NCBI GenBank assembly: GCA_036946625.1
Contig: JAQIIU010000001.1
Span: 248,001-312,000 of the forward strand
Reading direction: 5' to 3'
DNA length: 64,000 nt
DNA from: Methylorubrum populi
GTDB taxonomy: Bacteria; Pseudomonadota; Alphaproteobacteria; Rhizobiales; Beijerinckiaceae
In this document: piece by piece, positions 15,649-24,283 of the stretch
How the letters are laid out: each line of letters begins with the position of its first letter
Position numbering within the stretch: the stretch's first letter is position 1
Made by a program: the position numbers and the translations under genes
The notes under the pieces: generated by a model
The model's database searches: none
Seen by the model: only the letters and a program-made list of their open reading frames with translations
Told to the model about the DNA's origin: nothing

Positions 15649-16298
15649 AAACGCTGGACGATGCGACCGGCAGACCGGCCTGTCCGCCGGTCATGGGCGA
15701 TCCCGCTCCCGGCTTCCGGGCACGCACGACGATGGGAGAGCGGATGCTTGAGGATTACCGCGGGCGCTGGCTGGTTTTGTTCTCCCACCCGGCGGACTTC
15801 ACGCCGGTCTGCACGAGCGAGTTCCTCGCCTTCTCGCGCGCCTATCCCCGCTTCCAGGCGCTGGACTGCGACCTGCTCGGCCTCTCCGTCGACAGCCTGT
15901 CGTCGCACCTCGCCTGGGCGCACAACATCGAGGACCGCTTCGGCGTTCGCGTACCGTTCCCGATGCTGGAGGATCCCTCCATGGCCATCGCGCGCGCCTA
16001 CGGCATGCTGCCTCCGGGCGCCGTATCGAGCGCGACCGTGAGGACCACCTTCGTCATCGATCCGGACGGGATCATCCGGGCCTCCTCCACCTACCCGATG
16101 ACGGTCGGGCGCAACGTCGAGGAGATCCTGCGCCTCGTCGCCGCGCTTCAGGTCACCGACGAGGCGGACGTCGTCACGCCGGAGGCCTGGCGGCCGGGCG
16201 ACCCGATCATCGCCGCGCCGCCGCTGACGTTCCACGGAGCCGCCGGCCGCCCGGACGGCGAGGCCGGCGACTGGTACTTTCGAACGGGGACCTTGTGA
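15633..16298 (+). CDS. 1-Cys-type peroxiredoxin
   Basis: This 221-residue AhpC/Prx6-like protein starts from ATG 15633. The peroxidatic motif PADFTPVC (Cys60) is intact, followed by TSEFLAFSRAYPRF; there is no obvious C-terminal resolving cysteine. The Prx6-like C-terminal domain ends with the typical WRPGDPIIAAPP. Peroxiredoxins of this kind often lie beside persulfide dioxygenase genes and may reduce peroxide or persulfide. The start is uncertain: ATG 15633 is within the palindrome, and an in-frame ATG at 15693 would still keep the catalytic domain. Its stop overlaps the next gene as GTGA. Confidence 0.85.
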   Translation: MISHIETLDDATGRPACPPVMGDPAPGFRARTTMGERMLEDYRGRWLVLFSHPADFTPVCTSEFLAFSRAYPRFQALDCDLLGLSVDSLSSHLAWAHNIEDRFGVRVPFPMLEDPSMAIARAYGMLPPGAVSSATVRTTFVIDPDGIIRASSTYPMTVGRNVEEILRLVAALQVTDEADVVTPEAWRPGDPIIAAPPLTFHGAAGRPDGEAGDWYFRTGTL

Positions 16299-17194
16299 CC
16301 ATGGCGGAGACGAACGGCCCGCGCCCTATCGTCCGGGGGTTCTACGAGCGGCGAACCGGCAGCATCCAGTACGTGGCCTCGTGCCCGCGGACGAAGCGCT
16401 GCGCCATCATCGATCCCGTGCTCGACTTCGACGAGAAGTCGGGCGCGACCGCGACCCGATGCGCCGACGAGATCCTGGACTACGTGCGGGCAGAGGGGCT
16501 CACGGTCGAATGGATCCTGGATACGCATCCCCACGCCGACCATTTCTCGGCCGCTCAGTACCTCAAGGAGCGGACCGGGGCCCCGACCGCCATCGGCGAG
16601 CGGATCGTCGAGGTCCAGAAGCTCTGGAAGGCCATCTACGGCCTTGCGGACCTGCCGACGGACGGCTCGCAATGGGACCGCACCTTCGCGGAGGGCGACA
16701 CCTTCTCGGTGGGCGAGGTGCCGGCCCGGGTCCTGTTCTCGCCGGGACACACGTTGGCCTCCGTCACCTGCGTGGTCGGCGACGCCGCCTTCGTGCACGA
16801 TACCCTGTTCATGCCGGATTCGGGCACCGCGCGCGCCGACTTCCCCGGCGGCAGCGCCGCCGCGCTCTGGCGCTCGATCCAGGCCATTCTCGCGCTGCCC
16901 GACGAGACGCGCGTCTTCACCGGTCACGACTATCAGCCGAACGGTCGCGAAGCGCGCTGGGAAAGCACTGTCGCCGAGCAGAAGGCACGCAACACCCACA
17001 TGGTCGAGGCGCGCACCGAGGCCGACTTCGTGCGCATCCGCGAGGCGCGCGACGCGACCCTGCCGATGCCCAGGCTCATCCTGCACGCCCTGCAGGTCAA
17101 CATCCGTGGCGGCCGGCTGCCCGACCCCGAGGCGAACGGCAGGCGCTATCTCAAGTTTCCGTTGAACGCCCTGGATGGGGCGGCCTGGGAATGA
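16295..17194 (+). CDS. Persulfide dioxygenase (ETHE1/Blh-like MBL fold)
   Basis: This 299-residue MBL-fold protein has the non-haem iron motif DTHPHADHFSAA (His78, His80, Asp82, His83), then GHTLASVTCVVGD and the late FTGHDYQPNGR. This is the arrangement of the Blh/PDO branch of ETHE1-type enzymes, which oxidise glutathione persulfide to sulfite. The start is GTG 16295, overlapping the peroxiredoxin stop (GTGA), or ATG 16301 two codons later. It supplies the second step after SQR, and the sulfite formed can leave by the TSUP protein encoded two genes downstream. Confidence 0.88.
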   Translation: MTMAETNGPRPIVRGFYERRTGSIQYVASCPRTKRCAIIDPVLDFDEKSGATATRCADEILDYVRAEGLTVEWILDTHPHADHFSAAQYLKERTGAPTAIGERIVEVQKLWKAIYGLADLPTDGSQWDRTFAEGDTFSVGEVPARVLFSPGHTLASVTCVVGDAAFVHDTLFMPDSGTARADFPGGSAAALWRSIQAILALPDETRVFTGHDYQPNGREARWESTVAEQKARNTHMVEARTEADFVRIREARDATLPMPRLILHALQVNIRGGRLPDPEANGRRYLKFPLNALDGAAWE

Positions 17195-17622
17195 GCCCGG
17201 CGGCATCGCTTCCCGAGGGCAAGGCGCGGGAGGTGGCCGACCTCCTGAGGGTGTTCGCGCACCCGGGCCGCCTGCGCCTCCTCTGCCGTCTGTTCGAGGG
17301 CGAGTGCGCCGTCGCCGAAATGGAGCGCGAGCTCGGCATCCGGCAGCCGAGCTTGTCCCAGCATCTGAGCGAGTTGCGCGAGGCCGGGTTGGTCTCGACC
17401 CGCCGCGAGCACAAGACCGTCTTCTACACGCTGACGGAGCCGCGTGCGCGCGAGTTCGTCGAGATCCTGCACGAGATGTTCTGCTCGGGCGAGCCGCGGC
17501 GGCGTGCTCGGCGCGGGAAGGCGAGCGGACGTGACCGGAACGGCGGGGCGGCCATGTTCGCCTGGACGGGCGGCACGATGGCCGGCCCGGGCCCGGACCG
17601 TTCGGAGCGGTCCACGCGGTGA
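17191..17622 (+). CDS. BigR/SqrR-type ArsR-family repressor (second copy)
   Basis: This 143-residue winged-helix protein has recognition helix RQPSLSQHLSELREAGLV and wing RREHKTVFYTLTE. Cys32 (RLLCRLFEGE) and Cys98 (EMFCSGE) are again 66 residues apart, the persulfide-sensing spacing; an extra Cys39 is present. An unusual 40-residue basic tail follows the fold. Start ATG 17191 overlaps the dioxygenase stop as ATGA, and its own stop overlaps the next start as GTGA. It likely represses this operon until reactive sulfur forms the disulfide or tetrasulfide bridge. Confidence 0.85.
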   Translation: MSPAASLPEGKAREVADLLRVFAHPGRLRLLCRLFEGECAVAEMERELGIRQPSLSQHLSELREAGLVSTRREHKTVFYTLTEPRAREFVEILHEMFCSGEPRRRARRGKASGRDRNGGAAMFAWTGGTMAGPGPDRSERSTR

Positions 17623-18401
17623 GCGCCGTGCTCGCCTTCCTGTCCGGCGGCTTCGTCGGGTTCAGCCTCGGCCTCATCGGCGGCGGCGGCTCGATCCTGG
17701 CCACCCCCCTCCTCCTCTACGTGGTGGGCGTGGGACAGCCGCACGTCGCCATCGGGACGGGGGCGCTCGCGGTGGCGGTCAGCGCCTTCGCGAACTTCGC
17801 CGGCCATTGGCGGGCCGGTAACGTGCGCTGGGGCAACGCGCTCGTGTTCGCCGCCTTCGGCGTGATCGGCGCGCTCGGCGGCTCGACGCTGGGCAAGGCC
17901 TTCGATGGCGAGCGCCTGCTCTTCCTGTTCGCCCTGGTCATGATCGCCGTCGGGTTGCTGATGCTGCGGTCCGGCACGCGCCGCCGCTCGGCGCCTGCCG
18001 CGGCCGGCGAGCCCGTCGCGCCGGCCTTCACGCCGAGGTTGGCCGTGGTGGCGCTGGCCGTCGGCGTCATGTCCGGGTTCTTCGGCATCGGCGGCGGCTT
18101 CCTGATCGTGCCGGGTCTCGTGTTCGCGACCGGAATGCCGATGATCAACGCCATCGGCACCTCACTCTTCGCGGTCGGCGCGTTCGGCGTCGCGACAGCG
18201 GCCAACTATGCCCTCTCGGGCTTGATCGATTGGCCCGTCGCGGCCCAGTACATCGCCGGTGGCCTCGTCGGCGGCTGGGTCGGGATGCGCCTGGCCTGCC
18301 GTCTCGCCGGACGGAAGGGCGCGCTCGACCGGATCTTCGCCTCCCTCATCTTCGCGGTCGCCGCCTACATGCTCTATCGGACAGGCGGCGCCTGGACCTG
18401 A
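17619..18401 (+). CDS. TauE/SafE (TSUP) family membrane exporter
   Basis: This 260-residue membrane protein has two TSUP repeats, each opening with a glycine-rich segment: GFSLGLIGGGGSILATPLLL near residue 13 and MSGFFGIGGGFLIVPGLVFA near residue 150. Family members move sulfite, sulfoacetate or related anions. Between a persulfide dioxygenase (which makes sulfite) and a terminal oxidase, sulfite export is the natural role. The GTG start at 17619 overlaps the repressor stop. About eight hydrophobic segments are visible. Confidence 0.87.
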   Translation: MSAVLAFLSGGFVGFSLGLIGGGGSILATPLLLYVVGVGQPHVAIGTGALAVAVSAFANFAGHWRAGNVRWGNALVFAAFGVIGALGGSTLGKAFDGERLLFLFALVMIAVGLLMLRSGTRRRSAPAAAGEPVAPAFTPRLAVVALAVGVMSGFFGIGGGFLIVPGLVFATGMPMINAIGTSLFAVGAFGVATAANYALSGLIDWPVAAQYIAGGLVGGWVGMRLACRLAGRKGALDRIFASLIFAVAAYMLYRTGGAWT

Positions 18402-18426
18402 TCGAGCGGAAGCCTCGGATCCTGCC

Positions 18427-19848
18427 ATGGCCCTCACAAGTCTCGACGCCCTCGTGCTCGCCCGCGCGCAGTTCGGCTTCACGGTGGCCTTCCACATCGT
18501 GTTCCCGGCTTTCTCCATCGGGCTGGCGAGTTACCTCGCCGTGCTCGAAGGGCTGTGGCTCGCCACGAAGCGCGAGGTTTACATCAACCTCTTCAAGTAT
18601 TGGCTGAAGATCTTCGCCGTGGCCTTCGCCATGGGCGTCGTCTCCGGCATCGTGATGTCCTACCAGTTCGGCACCAACTGGTCGGTCTATTCCGACAAGA
18701 CCGGGCCGGTGCTCGGGCCGATGATGGCCTACGAGGTGCTCTCCGCCTTCTTCCTGGAGGCGGGCTTCCTCGGGGTGATGCTGTTCGGCATGAACAAGGT
18801 CGGACGCGGCCTGCACTTCGTCGCGACCCTGATGGTGGCGGTCGGCACCTGCTTCTCGGCCTTCTGGATCCTGTCCGTGAACTCGTGGATGCAGACGCCC
18901 CAAGGCTACGCCATCAGCGCGCAGGGGCAGTTCGTACCCGCCGACTGGTGGGCGATCGTGTTCAACCCGTCCTTCCCCTACCGCCTCGTGCACATGGTGC
19001 TGGCCGCCTACCTCACCACCGCGCTGGTGGTCGGGGCGGTCGGCGCCCGGCACCTCCTGCGCGACCGGGCGAATGCGGGCGCGCGCACCATGTTCTCGAT
19101 GGCGATGTGGATGCTGGCTTGCGTCGCGCCGCTCCAGATCCTGGCGGGCGACGCGCACGGTCTCAACACGCTGGAGCACCAGCCCACCAAGGTCATGGCG
19201 ATGGAGGGCCATTTCCGGAGCCATCCGGACGGGGCGCCGCTGGTCCTGTTCGGCCTGCCCGACGAGCAGGCCGGCACCGTGCGCTACGCCCTGGAGATCC
19301 CGAAGCTCTCCTCGCTCATCCTGAAGCACGGCCTCGACGCGCCCCTGAAGGGCCTCGACAGCGTGCCGCGGGCGGAGTGGCCGCCGGTGCCGATCGTGTT
19401 CTGGTCGTTCCGCGTGATGGTCGCCATCGGCTTCGCGATGCTGGGGCTCGGCCTGTGGAGCCTGTGGGCGCGCGTGAAGGGCCGGCTCTACGCGATGGCC
19501 TGGCTGCACCGCGCGGCGATCGCGATGGGTCCGGCGGGTTTCGTGGCCGTGCTCGCCGGCTGGATCACCACGGAGGTCGGGCGCCAGCCCTACACGGTCT
19601 ACGGCCTCCTGCGCACCGCCGATTCCGTGTCGCCGCTCCAAGCGCCGGCCGTGGCGGCCTCGCTCGTCGCTTTCGTGCTGGTCTATTTCGCGGTGTTCGG
19701 CATGGGCGTGCTCTACATCCTGCGGCTGATGGCGCAGGCGCCCCATGCCGGCGAGCCGGGCCTGCAGCCCGGCCTGCCGATCCGCACCGCCGGCGTCACC
19801 CCGGCACCCGCGGTCGATCCCGACCGCCGCCTCCAGCCCGCGGAGTGA
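18427..19848 (+). CDS. cioA: Cytochrome bd-type quinol oxidase subunit I (CioA)
   Basis: This 473-residue membrane protein starts LDALVLARAQFGFTVAFHIV, with a haem-ligand histidine at position 23. It has the YQFGTNWSVYSDKTGPVLGP and NSWMQTPQGY signatures of the CydA family. The loop after GRQPYTVYGLLRTADSVSPL matches the cyanide-insensitive (Cio) branch with a short Q-loop. It takes electrons from quinol and reduces oxygen without a haem-copper centre. Known bd oxidases resist sulfide, so co-location with sulfide genes is meaningful. It follows the exporter by 25 bp. Confidence 0.92.
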   Translation: MALTSLDALVLARAQFGFTVAFHIVFPAFSIGLASYLAVLEGLWLATKREVYINLFKYWLKIFAVAFAMGVVSGIVMSYQFGTNWSVYSDKTGPVLGPMMAYEVLSAFFLEAGFLGVMLFGMNKVGRGLHFVATLMVAVGTCFSAFWILSVNSWMQTPQGYAISAQGQFVPADWWAIVFNPSFPYRLVHMVLAAYLTTALVVGAVGARHLLRDRANAGARTMFSMAMWMLACVAPLQILAGDAHGLNTLEHQPTKVMAMEGHFRSHPDGAPLVLFGLPDEQAGTVRYALEIPKLSSLILKHGLDAPLKGLDSVPRAEWPPVPIVFWSFRVMVAIGFAMLGLGLWSLWARVKGRLYAMAWLHRAAIAMGPAGFVAVLAGWITTEVGRQPYTVYGLLRTADSVSPLQAPAVAASLVAFVLVYFAVFGMGVLYILRLMAQAPHAGEPGLQPGLPIRTAGVTPAPAVDPDRRLQPAE

Positions 19849-19852
19849 GACG

Positions 19853-20872
19853 ATGCTTGACTCCCTGCACCTCTCCCTCGATCTCTCGGTGGTCTGGGCC
19901 TTCGTCATCGCCTTCGCGGTTTTCGCCTACGTGGTGATGGACGGCTTCGACCTTGGCGTCGGCCTGCTCTTCCGCGGCCTCCGACCGGGGGAGGAGCGCG
20001 ATACCGCCATGAACTCGATCGCGCCCGTCTGGGACGGCAACGAGACCTGGCTGATCCTCGGCGGCGGCAGCCTGTTCGCCGCCTTCCCGCTCGCCTACGC
20101 GATCATCCTGCCCGCGCTCTACGCGCCGATCATCGCGATGCTGCTCGGGCTGATCTTCCGCGGCGTCGCCTTCGAGTTCCGCTGGCGCGACCCAGGGCAC
20201 CGCGCCGCCTGGGACGTCGCCTTCACCGGGGGCTCGCTGGTGGCCGCGCTCGGCCAGGGCATCACGCTCGGCGCGCTGCTGCAGGGCATCTCCGTGGCCG
20301 GCCGCGGCTACGGCGGCGGCTGGTGGGACTGGCTGACCCCGTTCAGCCTGCTCACGGGGATGAGCCTCGTCCTCGGCTACGCCCTGCTCGGCGCCACTTG
20401 GCTGGTGATGCGCACCGAGGGCACCACCCGCATCCACGCCCGGCGCATGGCCTTCCGCTTCGGGGTCGCGACGATCGCCTGCATCGGCCTCGTCAGCGCG
20501 GCGACGCCCTTCCTTAACGCGGCCTATGCCGGGCGCTGGTTCACGTGGCCGAGCGTGCTGCTCACCGCGCAGGTGCCGCTCTTCGTGGTGGTCGGCACCG
20601 CCCTGTTCTTCCGCGCGCTCGCGCGGGACGCCGAGCGGGCGCCCTTCCTGCTGGCGCTCGGCCTGTTCGCCCTGTCCTACGCCGGGCTTGGCATCAGCAT
20701 CTTCCCCGACATCGTGCCCGGCCGGGTCACGATCTGGGAGGCGGCCTCACCGCGCTCCTCGCAGATCTTCATGCTGGTGGGCGCGAGCGTGTTGATCCCG
20801 GTCATCCTCGCCTACACGGCCTATGCGTACTGGGTGTTCCGCGGGAAGGTCGGCCAGGAGGGTTACCATTGA
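19853..20872 (+). CDS. cioB: Cytochrome bd-type quinol oxidase subunit II (CioB)
   Basis: This 339-residue membrane protein has the CydB signature VVMDGFDLGVGLLF near residue 30 and PVWDGNETWLILGGGSLFAA near residue 60. It is the structural partner of CioA and ends in YAYWVFRGKVGQEGYH. ATG 19853 is 4 bp after the cioA stop. Its stop overlaps the following tiny gene as TTGA. Full length for the family. Confidence 0.92.
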   Translation: MLDSLHLSLDLSVVWAFVIAFAVFAYVVMDGFDLGVGLLFRGLRPGEERDTAMNSIAPVWDGNETWLILGGGSLFAAFPLAYAIILPALYAPIIAMLLGLIFRGVAFEFRWRDPGHRAAWDVAFTGGSLVAALGQGITLGALLQGISVAGRGYGGGWWDWLTPFSLLTGMSLVLGYALLGATWLVMRTEGTTRIHARRMAFRFGVATIACIGLVSAATPFLNAAYAGRWFTWPSVLLTAQVPLFVVVGTALFFRALARDAERAPFLLALGLFALSYAGLGISIFPDIVPGRVTIWEAASPRSSQIFMLVGASVLIPVILAYTAYAYWVFRGKVGQEGYH

Positions 20873-20988
20873 GCACGCCGCCCCCGTCCTGGGCCTCGCG
20901 CCTCGGCTGGTTCGCGGCCCTCTGGCTCGGCGGCGTCGTGACGGTAGGCCTCGTCGCCTACGGGCTGCGTTTCTGGCTCAAGGGATGA
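20869..20988 (+). CDS. 39-residue single-span accessory protein of the bd oxidase (DUF2474-like)
   Basis: The TTG start overlaps the cioB stop (TTGA). The product reads STPPPSWASRLGWFAALWLG followed by GVVTVGLVAYGLRFWLKG: one transmembrane helix with basic ends. Tiny proteins of this size (CydX, or DUF2474 in Cio operons) stabilise bd oxidases. Position, size and topology all agree. Confidence 0.75.
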   Translation: MSTPPPSWASRLGWFAALWLGGVVTVGLVAYGLRFWLKG

Positions 20989-21067
20989 CTCGTCCGCAGC
21001 GGCTTCCGGCGACCCGAAGCCTGAGGCCGACAAGACATCGTGAGAGAGGCGCGGACCGAGCTGTCCT

Positions 21068-21430
21068 ATGCCTGCTCGACGCGCGGCCAATCCCCTCAGT
21101 CGGTGTGTTCTGGGACTGGCCCTCAGCCTGCCGGTCGCCGGGGTTGCGGACGCCGATGAACCGGCCAAGCTCAGCAGCTTCCAGCCTCTCGGGTCGAGGA
21201 TGCATACCCGTCCGCCGAGGAACTCGCCGCCGCCCCTGTGCTGGAGGACTGGGAGTTCGGGGTGCGGCCGGTGGCGGCGCTCGTCGATCGTGTCACGCAC
21301 CATCCGGATTTCCCAGCCGTCCGTCCGGGTTCGCACCTCGGAGGTCTACGTCTTCGACCGCCGTACCTGGGCCAGAACCTGTTCGAGGCTCTATCGGTTG
21401 GGGCGTCCGGCAGGTCCGCGTCCGAGCTTT
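21068..21430 (+). pseudogene. Hypothetical secreted protein with two apparent compensating frameshifts
   Basis: The first frame starts at 21068 with a signal peptide (SRCVLGLALSLPVAGVADAD) and continues DEPAKLSSFQPLGS. Around 21195 the plausible protein moves to another frame (VEDAYPSAEELAAAPVLEDW then EFGVRPVAALVDRVT). Near 21290 it returns to the first frame (QPSVRVRTSEVYVFDRRTWA then RTCSRLYRLGRP). Each segment looks protein-like only in its own frame. This suggests a roughly 115-residue gene damaged by a pair of indels, or an assembly error. Family unknown. No gene is visible from about 21430 to 21820. Confidence 0.4.
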
Positions 21431-21819
21431 ACAGTAGGGCGCAGGCCGACCCATCGAAGCGGCCTGCCTCCCCTCCCCGGACACCCGGATGCCGATCCCG
21501 CCTTCCGGGACGCCGGCGAGGGAAGGCTCCCTCGTCGGCCTAAGCCGCCGTGCGAGGAAGGCAGATGGTGACCTTCCTCGTCGGGAGCGAGCTTGAGCGG
21601 AGCTGGGGCAATTTCTCCAAGCTCAATGGTCGGGCATCCTAAGTGGCCGCAAGCAACCTGTTGCTTCCTGGGAAGAACCCGGCCTCGCCCCAACCTGTCG
21701 CCGAGCGTCTTCTCCATCAGCTTATCGCCATCAGTGGGCAGTGCAGGTGCAAACTCCTGACCCCGAGCGGACCCTGGGGCCACCGCTGGCGAAGGTCCGG
21801 ATGGAGTGGGAAAGCGGCT

Positions 21820-22684
21820 CTAGAGGCTGTTATGAACCGGCTGCGAGTTGAGCGGCCTTTTTGAGCATCAAGCAGACGAAGGCGACGATGTGGAGGTCGG
21901 CCAGCGTACTGGCGTAGCGCTCGTAGTCTTTGACGAGGCGGCGGAAGCGTGTGGCCCAGGCAAAGGAGCGCTCCACGACCCAGCGCCTGGGCAGCAGCAC
22001 GAAGCCGCGCTTGGCCTCGGGCAGTTTCACGACCTCCAGTTCGATGCCGTGCTTGCGCGCGGCCGCAGCCGGCTTCTCGCCGGTGTAGCCCTGATCGAAG
22101 GCGATCTCGACGTGATCGTCGGTGGCCGCCTGCACGGCCTTGGCCAGACGCTCGACCTGGGCACGGTCGTCGGCGTTGGCCGGCGTGACGTGCAGGGCCA
22201 GGAGATGGCCGAGCGTGTCCACCGCCATGTGCAGCTTCGAGCCCTGCTTGCGCTTGGCTCCGTCGTAGCCGGCCCGATCGCCGCTCTCGGGTGTCGCCCG
22301 CAGCGTCCGGCTGTCGAGGATGGCCGCCGACGGCTCGGCCTTGCGTCCGGCTGCCAGGCGCAGCACGGTTCGAAGGTCCTCGGCCAGTTGCTCGAAGCAG
22401 CCCGCCGACAGCCAGCGTTGCGCCTGCTGGTAGACCGCCGCCCAGGGCGGCAGGTCGTGGGGCATCCAGCGCCAGGGCGCGCCCGTCTTCACCACGTAGC
22501 GCAGCCCGTTGAACACCTCCCGCAACGGGTGCGCGCGCTGGCCCGCGTCCTCGCGCACCAGCGTCAGGTACGGCGCGACCAGCGCCCACTCACCATCGGA
22601 TACATCGGACGGATAGGCTTTTCGGATCAGGCTCATGCCCGATCATCTGAGCCATCTGCCAGATAGGTCCATAACAGCCTCTAG
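21820..22684 (-). mobile_element. IS5-family insertion sequence, complete, with CTAG at both ends
   Basis: The element proper is 21824-22680 (857 bp). Terminal inverted repeats are AGGCTGTTATGAACC (left) and, reverse-complemented, AGGCTGTTATGGACC (right), with one mismatch. CTAG flanks both ends (21820-21823 and 22681-22684) and fits a 4-bp YTAR-type duplication, although CTAG is palindromic, so the outer repeat limit or a 2-bp TA duplication cannot be excluded. It contains one intact transposase gene. It separates the sulfur/oxidase region from the CoA-metabolism genes. Confidence 0.85.
21830..22636 (-). CDS. IS5-family transposase
   Basis: This 268-residue DDE transposase has the N-terminal DUF4096-like part [12 protein letters not shown] and [20 protein letters not shown]. 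The catalytic acidic residues sit in [21 protein letters not shown] and [18 protein letters not shown] single uninterrupted frame is present, and the stop lies inside the terminal repeat. The product should be functional. Confidence 0.93.
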   Translation of the reverse strand: MSLIRKAYPSDVSDGEWALVAPYLTLVREDAGQRAHPLREVFNGLRYVVKTGAPWRWMPHDLPPWAAVYQQAQRWLSAGCFEQLAEDLRTVLRLAAGRKAEPSAAILDSRTLRATPESGDRAGYDGAKRKQGSKLHMAVDTLGHLLALHVTPANADDRAQVERLAKAVQAATDDHVEIAFDQGYTGEKPAAAARKHGIELEVVKLPEAKRGFVLLPRRWVVERSFAWATRFRRLVKDYERYASTLADLHIVAFVCLMLKKAAQLAAGS

Positions 22685-22771
22685 CTTGCTTACCGCACCC
22701 GCCCCACGTGATGAAACGGCATGCTGCAAGAGCTGCGCCCGAGTGGAAATATCGAACATATTAGGATAAAA

Positions 22772-24250
22772 TCACAAAGGCACATTATTTTCTCTCAATA
22801 TTTCTCTCAATGTCTTTCGATCTGTTTTACCAAAACTGTTGGTTGGGAGTGTCGGCAGGATAAATATCTCAGAAGGGATGTAGATGCGCGCAAGTTTCTG
22901 GCCGACGAAGGTTTTCAAGTCCGCCGCATCGACCTCGACGTCAGATTTCAAAACCACGAAAGCGACCGGAATCTCTCCGAGATCGGCGTGCGGGGCGCCG
23001 ACGACGCAGCAGTCGTGGACCGCCGGGTGAGTGACGAGGTGTCGTTCGATCAAGGCCGGTGAGATATTTTCGCCGCCGCGGATGATGACGTCCTTGATCC
23101 GGCCGGTGATCGCGAGAAAGCCGTCCGCATCGAAGCGCCCGAGATCACCCGTTCGCAGCCAGCCGTCGATGATCGGCTGCTCGCTGCTTCCGATGTAACC
23201 CGCCATCAGAACCGGGCCGGAGATGCGGATCTCGCCCTCGCTGCCTTCGGCGGCTTCCGCGTTCGTGACGGGATCGAACAGGCGTACCGTCTGTCCGGCG
23301 AGCACGGTTCCGATCGTGCCGATCCTGCGGTTGCCGGGTGGATTCATGGTCGAGGTGCAAGTCGCCTCCGAGAGGCCGTAGGAGACGACGAGCGGGACAC
23401 CGAAGGCGTCCTCGATCTGGCGATGCAGCGTCGGCGTGATCGGCGCGGAACCGCAACGCAGGAAGCGCAGGGCCGGGAAGCGCTCACTCTCCGTCAGATG
23501 CGGCAGCATCCGGGCGAAGATCGTCGGCACGCCGGTCATGTAGGTCGGCCGATCGCGGCGCAGAGCCTCGATCGCCGTCTCGGGTTTGAAGCGGTCCAGC
23601 AGGATCACGCTCGCGCCCGCGAGGAATGGCGCGATGAGCTGATTGTTCACGCCGTTGGTGTGGTAGAGCGGCATGACGTGCAGGAGCCGATCCTCCGGCC
23701 CGGTTCCGGTGTGGTGCAGGACACCTTCGGCATTGCAGATCAGGGCACCGTGGCGCAGGAGCACGCCCTTCGGCCGGCCGGTGCTGCCCGAGGTGAACAG
23801 CAGCATCGCATCGTCTTCGCGGCCGAGGCGATCGTCGCCGTAGGCCCCTTCGATCGCCAGATCCTCGAGCGGGCGCAGTGAAAGATCCGGCGATGCCGCC
23901 TGCGCGAAGCGCTCGGCATGGTTCGCATCGACGAGAAGATGGCGCATCCCGACCGTCTGCGCCTGCTCGGCGAAAGCCGCCGGTGCGAGACCCGGATCGA
24001 CGAAGCAGACACAAGCTCCCGCCTGCATCGCGCCGAAATAGGCGGCGATCGCCACCGCCGACTTCCCCGCGACGAGGCCGACCTTGTCGCCGCGCGTCAC
24101 GCCCCAGGCGTGCACGCCCGCGGCGGAGCGATCGATGCGCCGACCGAGTTCGGCGTAAGTCACGGGCTCCGGGCCGTCGATCGCCAGACGTCCGGCCCGC
24201 GCATGCCCCGCGATCGCTGCGCGCAGGCGCCCGCTGATCGAATCCGTCAT
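22772..24250 (-). CDS. Acyl-CoA synthetase (AMP-forming, class I adenylate-forming enzyme)
   Basis: The protein has 492 residues. The ATP-binding P-loop is LLFTSGSTGRPKGVLL near residue 150. Then come YGLSEATCTS and the core motif GWLRTGDLGRFDADGFLAITGRI, and the C-terminal catalytic lysine is in TNSFGKTDRKTLRE. The enzyme activates a carboxylic acid to its acyl-CoA; the acid cannot be read from sequence. It is the last gene of a three-gene minus-strand set with a two-subunit CoA-transferase (33 bp upstream), which suggests breakdown of an organic acid. A strong GGGAGGAG site precedes the start. The 3' end is AT-richer than its neighbours. Confidence 0.88.
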   Translation of the reverse strand: MTDSISGRLRAAIAGHARAGRLAIDGPEPVTYAELGRRIDRSAAGVHAWGVTRGDKVGLVAGKSAVAIAAYFGAMQAGACVCFVDPGLAPAAFAEQAQTVGMRHLLVDANHAERFAQAASPDLSLRPLEDLAIEGAYGDDRLGREDDAMLLFTSGSTGRPKGVLLRHGALICNAEGVLHHTGTGPEDRLLHVMPLYHTNGVNNQLIAPFLAGASVILLDRFKPETAIEALRRDRPTYMTGVPTIFARMLPHLTESERFPALRFLRCGSAPITPTLHRQIEDAFGVPLVVSYGLSEATCTSTMNPPGNRRIGTIGTVLAGQTVRLFDPVTNAEAAEGSEGEIRISGPVLMAGYIGSSEQPIIDGWLRTGDLGRFDADGFLAITGRIKDVIIRGGENISPALIERHLVTHPAVHDCCVVGAPHADLGEIPVAFVVLKSDVEVDAADLKTFVGQKLARIYIPSEIFILPTLPTNSFGKTDRKTLREILRENNVPL

Positions 24251-24283
24251 CGCCCGGCTCCTCCCAACAAGATTTTTCTGATG

